Part shown: positions 29,923 through 32,081 of the stretch, one piece after another | How the letters are laid out: every line of letters begins with the position of its first letter | Position numbering within the stretch: the first letter of the stretch is position 1 | NCBI GenBank assembly: GCA_028695415.1 | Contig: JAQVIY010000001.1 | Location: 177,067 to 209,147, forward strand | Source: Minisyncoccota bacterium | GTDB taxonomy: Bacteria; Patescibacteriota; Minisyncoccia; Phycocordibacterales; Phycocordibacteraceae | Direction of reading: 5' to 3' | Length of the DNA stretch: 32,081 bases | Translations under genes and position numbers: made by a program | Notes under the pieces: generated by a model | Seen by the model: only the letters and a program-made list of their open reading frames with translations | Told to the model about the DNA's origin: nothing | The model's database searches: none

Positions 29923-29962
29923 ACACGGAAGCCTCCCAGGCTTCCTCCGCGGAGCAGTAAAA
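29923..29962. repeat. Copy B of the approximately 40-bp motif (copy A at 21941)
   Basis: ACACGGAAGCCTCCC...GCAGTAAAA resembles 21941-21980 over its full length. In this copy GGAAGCC/GGCTTCC can pair as a 7-bp hairpin. The two copies flank the lexA-hsd-DUF2130 operon in the same orientation. Confidence 0.45.
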
Positions 29963-29990
29963 GAAAAGACACCCTTTCGGGTGCTTTTCT
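29962..29990. terminator. Terminator-like hairpin right of lexA
   Basis: AGAAAAG-CACCC-TTTC-GGGTG-CTTTTCT forms a stem with A-rich and T-rich flanks on both strands, so it could stop transcription from either side. It separates the lexA operon from DNA near the insertion sequence. Confidence 0.55.
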
Positions 29991-30123
29991 ATTCTGCTCC
30001 GAGCGGTGCGAGAGCTTCGAACCGTCATTCTGAACGGGTGGCACTCCTACGAGATGGAGGCTGCCGTAAAGGTGCTCCGGCGCGAGTCGCCCTTTGAGCA
30101 CGTGGACTGAGTTATCCGCAAAA

Positions 30124-30405
30124 ATGCCCCGGCTGGGCCGTGGGCATTCACGCTCGCTATGGGCTTTTATTATAACCCCTGCTTAGGACTGGCGAGAGGT
30201 TATCTCGCCAGTGCCAAACCAAGGTTGGTCTTAGCCAAGCACTTCGCCATGCATCAGGCGAATCCATTGGCACGTCAGCTGACCGTTTTGGATGTTAGCT
30301 TCCTTCGGGCAAAGGCCTCAAATAGGTTTATCCACTCCAGTGGCCGGTTTGCCTGATCGGGTGAATTCTATTCAAAATGCCGTTCGGGGTACCCGGCGGT
30401 TTTTT
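30124..30405 (+). ncRNA. Hairpin-rich gene-free segment ending in a terminator; possible structured RNA
   Basis: No protein gene is supported between 29654 and 30430. Three stem-loops are clear: ATGCCCCGGC/GCCG-GGGCAT (30124-30147), the perfect ACTGGCGAGA-GGTTA-TCTCGCCAGT (30188-30212) and TTCGCC/GGCGAA (about 30240-30260). The segment ends in an intrinsic terminator (30379-30405). TTCACG-17-TTATAA (30147-30175) is a weak promoter candidate. This could be an RNA of about 230 nt, or left-end DNA of the IS256 element. I tested it against remembered tmRNA, RNase P and SRP motifs and saw none. Confidence 0.3.
30379..30405 (+). terminator. Intrinsic terminator just before the transposase
   Basis: The stem GCCGTTCGGG/CCCGGCGG with loop GTA is followed by six Ts. 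It lies 26 nt before the chosen transposase ATG and would shield the transposase from outside transcription. It also argues against the track start at 30377, which lies before the hairpin. Confidence 0.75.
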
Positions 30406-30430
30406 CGTTCCGGCCGATAACCAAAAAACC

Positions 30431-31612
30431 ATGAATACCAACGTATTAAGTTATGCCGAGTACCAGAGAAAAGTTAAAGGTCTAAAGACTCCGGAGGACG
30501 TCGCAGCGTTCGCCCAAGAGCTGCTCGCCCCCGTGCTCTCAACTGGAGATAGAAATGAGGAAAGCGAGGACGAGCGAAAGGATACCAGGAGTGCCCCTCC
30601 TGCGGAGATTACGCGAAAGCGCGTACACCTGCCAAAGGACAAGATGCACGCGCTTCGAAGCATTGCGTCTTCCGAGGTCGGAGTGTTCAGCCCGTGGTTC
30701 GATGTCGTTGGAAGCGACACCGAGGCTATGGTCATAAGCCTGTACGCAAAAGGACTTACCACCCGTGACATCTCGAACTACCTGAAAAATATGCACGGCA
30801 TTGAAATCGCGCAGCCGTCGATCTCGGCGATCACCGACAAAGTGTTTCCGCTGGTGAAAGAATGGCAGTCGCGCTCACTCTCGTCGTGCTACCCGGTAGT
30901 ATACCTCGACGGCCTGCACTTCAAGGTGCGCGACGCAGGTAAGATCGCTTCAAAGGTCGCATACATCGTTCTTGGTATCAACCAGTACGGACAGAAAGAA
31001 GTGCTGGGCATTTGGGTCAGTGAATCCGAAGGCTCAAAGTTCTGGATGCATGTTCTCAACGACCTCAAGAACCGAGGCGTCGATGACATTCTGATCGCAT
31101 GTGTCGACGGCCTCAAGGGATTCCCAGAGGCAATCAAAGCGATTTATCCGCACACAGACGTGCAGGTCTGCATTACACACCAGATCAGGCACACCATCAT
31201 GTTCATCCCGCACAAGGATAAAAAGCAATTCTGCGACGAGCTGAAAACAATCTACATTGCTCCGACCGAGGAAGCAGGATTGGAAGCTCTGAAGCAGATG
31301 ATGGAACGGTGGCCGCAGTACCGCTCTTACCTCAAGAGCTGGGAGACCCGATGGATTGACCTTGCGCCGTTCTTCAATTATCCGCAGCCGATCCGCAAGA
31401 TGGTGTACACCACAAACGCTATCGAGAATCTCAACAGGCAATTCCGCAAGGTGACCAAGACAACTACCATCTTCCCTCACGATGACGCGCTTATAAAGCT
31501 CCTGTGGCTCGCGCAAGCGGACATCACGCAGGGATGGGTGCTTACCACCAGGAATTGGGGCGAGGTGTTGGCACAGCTCAACATCCTCTTCCCGGATCGT
31601 GTTCACTTCTAA
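30431..31612 (+). mobile_element. IS256-family (mutator type) transposase
   Basis: The 393-aa DDE transposase matches the IS256/Mutator family: SLYAKGLTTRDISNYLKNMHGIEIAQPSISAITDKV (helix-turn-helix region), YLDGLHFKVRD with catalytic Asp160, ACVDGLKGFPEAI with Asp226, and MVYTTNAIENLNRQFRKVTK with Glu332. HQIRH near residue 250 is also typical. The reading frame is intact and of normal length, so the element may be active. ATG 30431 (MNTNVLSYAEY) is preferred to 30377, which lies in a terminator hairpin. I could not identify the terminal inverted repeats or a target duplication by eye. Confidence 0.93.
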
Positions 31613-31679
31613 GCCACGAGCCATCGTCGAAATTAATTAACTAACACGGCCGGGACGATGCCGCACGGCAACCCCAACC

Positions 31680-31706
31680 AAAAGCCACGGGCACACCGTG
31701 GCTTTT
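31680..31706. terminator. Bidirectional intrinsic terminator after the transposase
   Basis: AAAAGCCACGG-GCACA-CCGTGGCTTTT is a perfect 11-bp stem with A and T flanks. It serves the plus-strand transposase and the convergent minus-strand membrane protein gene, whose stop is at 31710. Confidence 0.85.
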
Positions 31707-31709
31707 GCG

Positions 31710-32081
31710 TTAGGCTTTGATTTTCTTTCTCACAAGGAGGTAAATGATGCTGAGGACTATGCCGATACCGATTGGCGGAATCGCGTAAAGCACGAGATTA
31801 GCGACGTTGAACAATAGCGATGCGCTGGTGTTTAAAATATTAAAGAGCCACGGCACGAGATAGGCGTAGGAAATATACATCAGCAACAGCCAGACCAATG
31901 CCTTCATGAGATTGTAGAGCTCCCACATGTCAAAAGCCTTAACGACGATATCGTGCAGGACTTTATAGAAGCGCAGTACGTACAGCAACAGGCCAAGCGT
32001 ACAGAAAGTGAACGCGCTGTAAAATGCCCGGACAAAGACGCTTGGCTCGGACAGGGGCGCGATGTGCTGCCACTCGAACTT
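31710..32081 (-). CDS. Polytopic membrane protein, N-terminus cut by window edge
   Basis: The frame is open from the stop at 31710 to the last base, giving at least 123 residues. The track shows only the part after an internal TTG. Visible hydrophobic segments are FYSAFTFCTLGLLLYVL, LMKALVWLLLMYISYAYLVPWLFNIL and LVLYAIPPIGIGIVLSIIYLLV, followed by the basic tail RKKIKA. Upstream of these the partial sequence reads KFEWQHIAPLSEPSVFVRA. I do not recognise the family; size and topology would fit several CPR secretion or envelope proteins. It lies beyond the insertion sequence, so it may belong to a different unit from the hsd operon. Confidence 0.75.
   Translation of the reverse strand, partial: KFEWQHIAPLSEPSVFVRAFYSAFTFCTLGLLLYVLRFYKVLHDIVVKAFDMWELYNLMKALVWLLLMYISYAYLVPWLFNILNTSASLLFNVANLVLYAIPPIGIGIVLSIIYLLVRKKIKA

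Noticed and set aside
29856-30101. 81-aa minus-strand ORF between lexA and the transposase
   Set aside because: It crosses a terminator hairpin and the repeated 40-bp motif, has no recognisable domain, and looks like a chance frame in structured DNA.
30124-30405. tmRNA, RNase P RNA or SRP RNA in the gene-free segment
   Set aside because: I looked for the RNase P GAGGAAAGUCC core, a tRNA-like end of tmRNA and the SRP GNAR apical loop, and saw none.
30300-31700. Terminal inverted repeats and target-site duplication of the IS256 element
   Set aside because: Comparing about 100 bp on each side of the transposase by eye gave no convincing repeat pair, so element ends are not assigned.
1-32081. 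CRISPR arrays or TGA-as-glycine recoding
   Set aside because: No regularly spaced repeats were seen, and TGA ends several intact genes (mraZ, mreC, mrdA, DUF2130), which fits code 11.

Overview
The window looks like a chromosomal segment of a Patescibacteria (CPR) genome, most likely in the Parcubacteria group. This is inferred from gene content and style: very compact genes with 1-23 nt overlaps, a short ProRS without an editing domain, a short FtsL, two MreB paralogues, and the typical CPR pairing of small uncharacterised proteins with core genes. TGA is used as a normal stop, which argues against the Gracilibacteria/Absconditabacteria code. No tools were run, so family names rest on motifs read by eye.

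Left third (1-14.9 kb). Nearly everything is on the minus strand. Reading leftwards there is a division and cell-wall (dcw) cluster: mraZ, rsmH, ftsL, ftsI and murF (cut by the window edge). murE is absent between ftsI and murF. MraZ-type boxes lie upstream of mraZ. On the plus strand come tRNA-Leu(UAG) and a probable rod-like small RNA with its own promoter and terminator. Then come greA-lysS, the elongation module mreB-mreC-mreD-mrdA, proS, and holB-frr-rseP. Together these cover septal and lateral peptidoglycan synthesis plus translation.

Middle (14.9-21.1 kb). A plus-strand SemiSWEET/PQ-loop gene has a near-consensus promoter with a palindrome filling the spacer. A second mreB is divergent from murA. 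These are followed by a CPR-type hypothetical gene, def-fmt (formyl-methionine cycle), an HPF-like ribosome hibernation factor, DUF167, a glutaredoxin, a small membrane protein and TspO.

Right third (21.1-32.1 kb). This is accessory DNA. The minus-strand operon reads lexA, hsdM-like with an N-terminal PD-(D/E)XK nuclease-like domain, a membrane/coiled-coil/zinc-ribbon protein, hsdS, a 57-aa gene missing from the ORF track, a DUF2130 protein, and a TPR gene split over two or three frames at an ATGA overlap and a (GCGA)4 tract. No hsdR is present. I consider this LexA-headed locus the best candidate for an unusual defence or stress system. To its right lie about 780 bp of gene-free, hairpin-rich DNA, an IS256-family transposase, and a membrane protein cut by the window edge.

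A recurrent feature is a -10-like hexamer 6-8 nt upstream of the start codon at about ten genes, which suggests leaderless transcripts.
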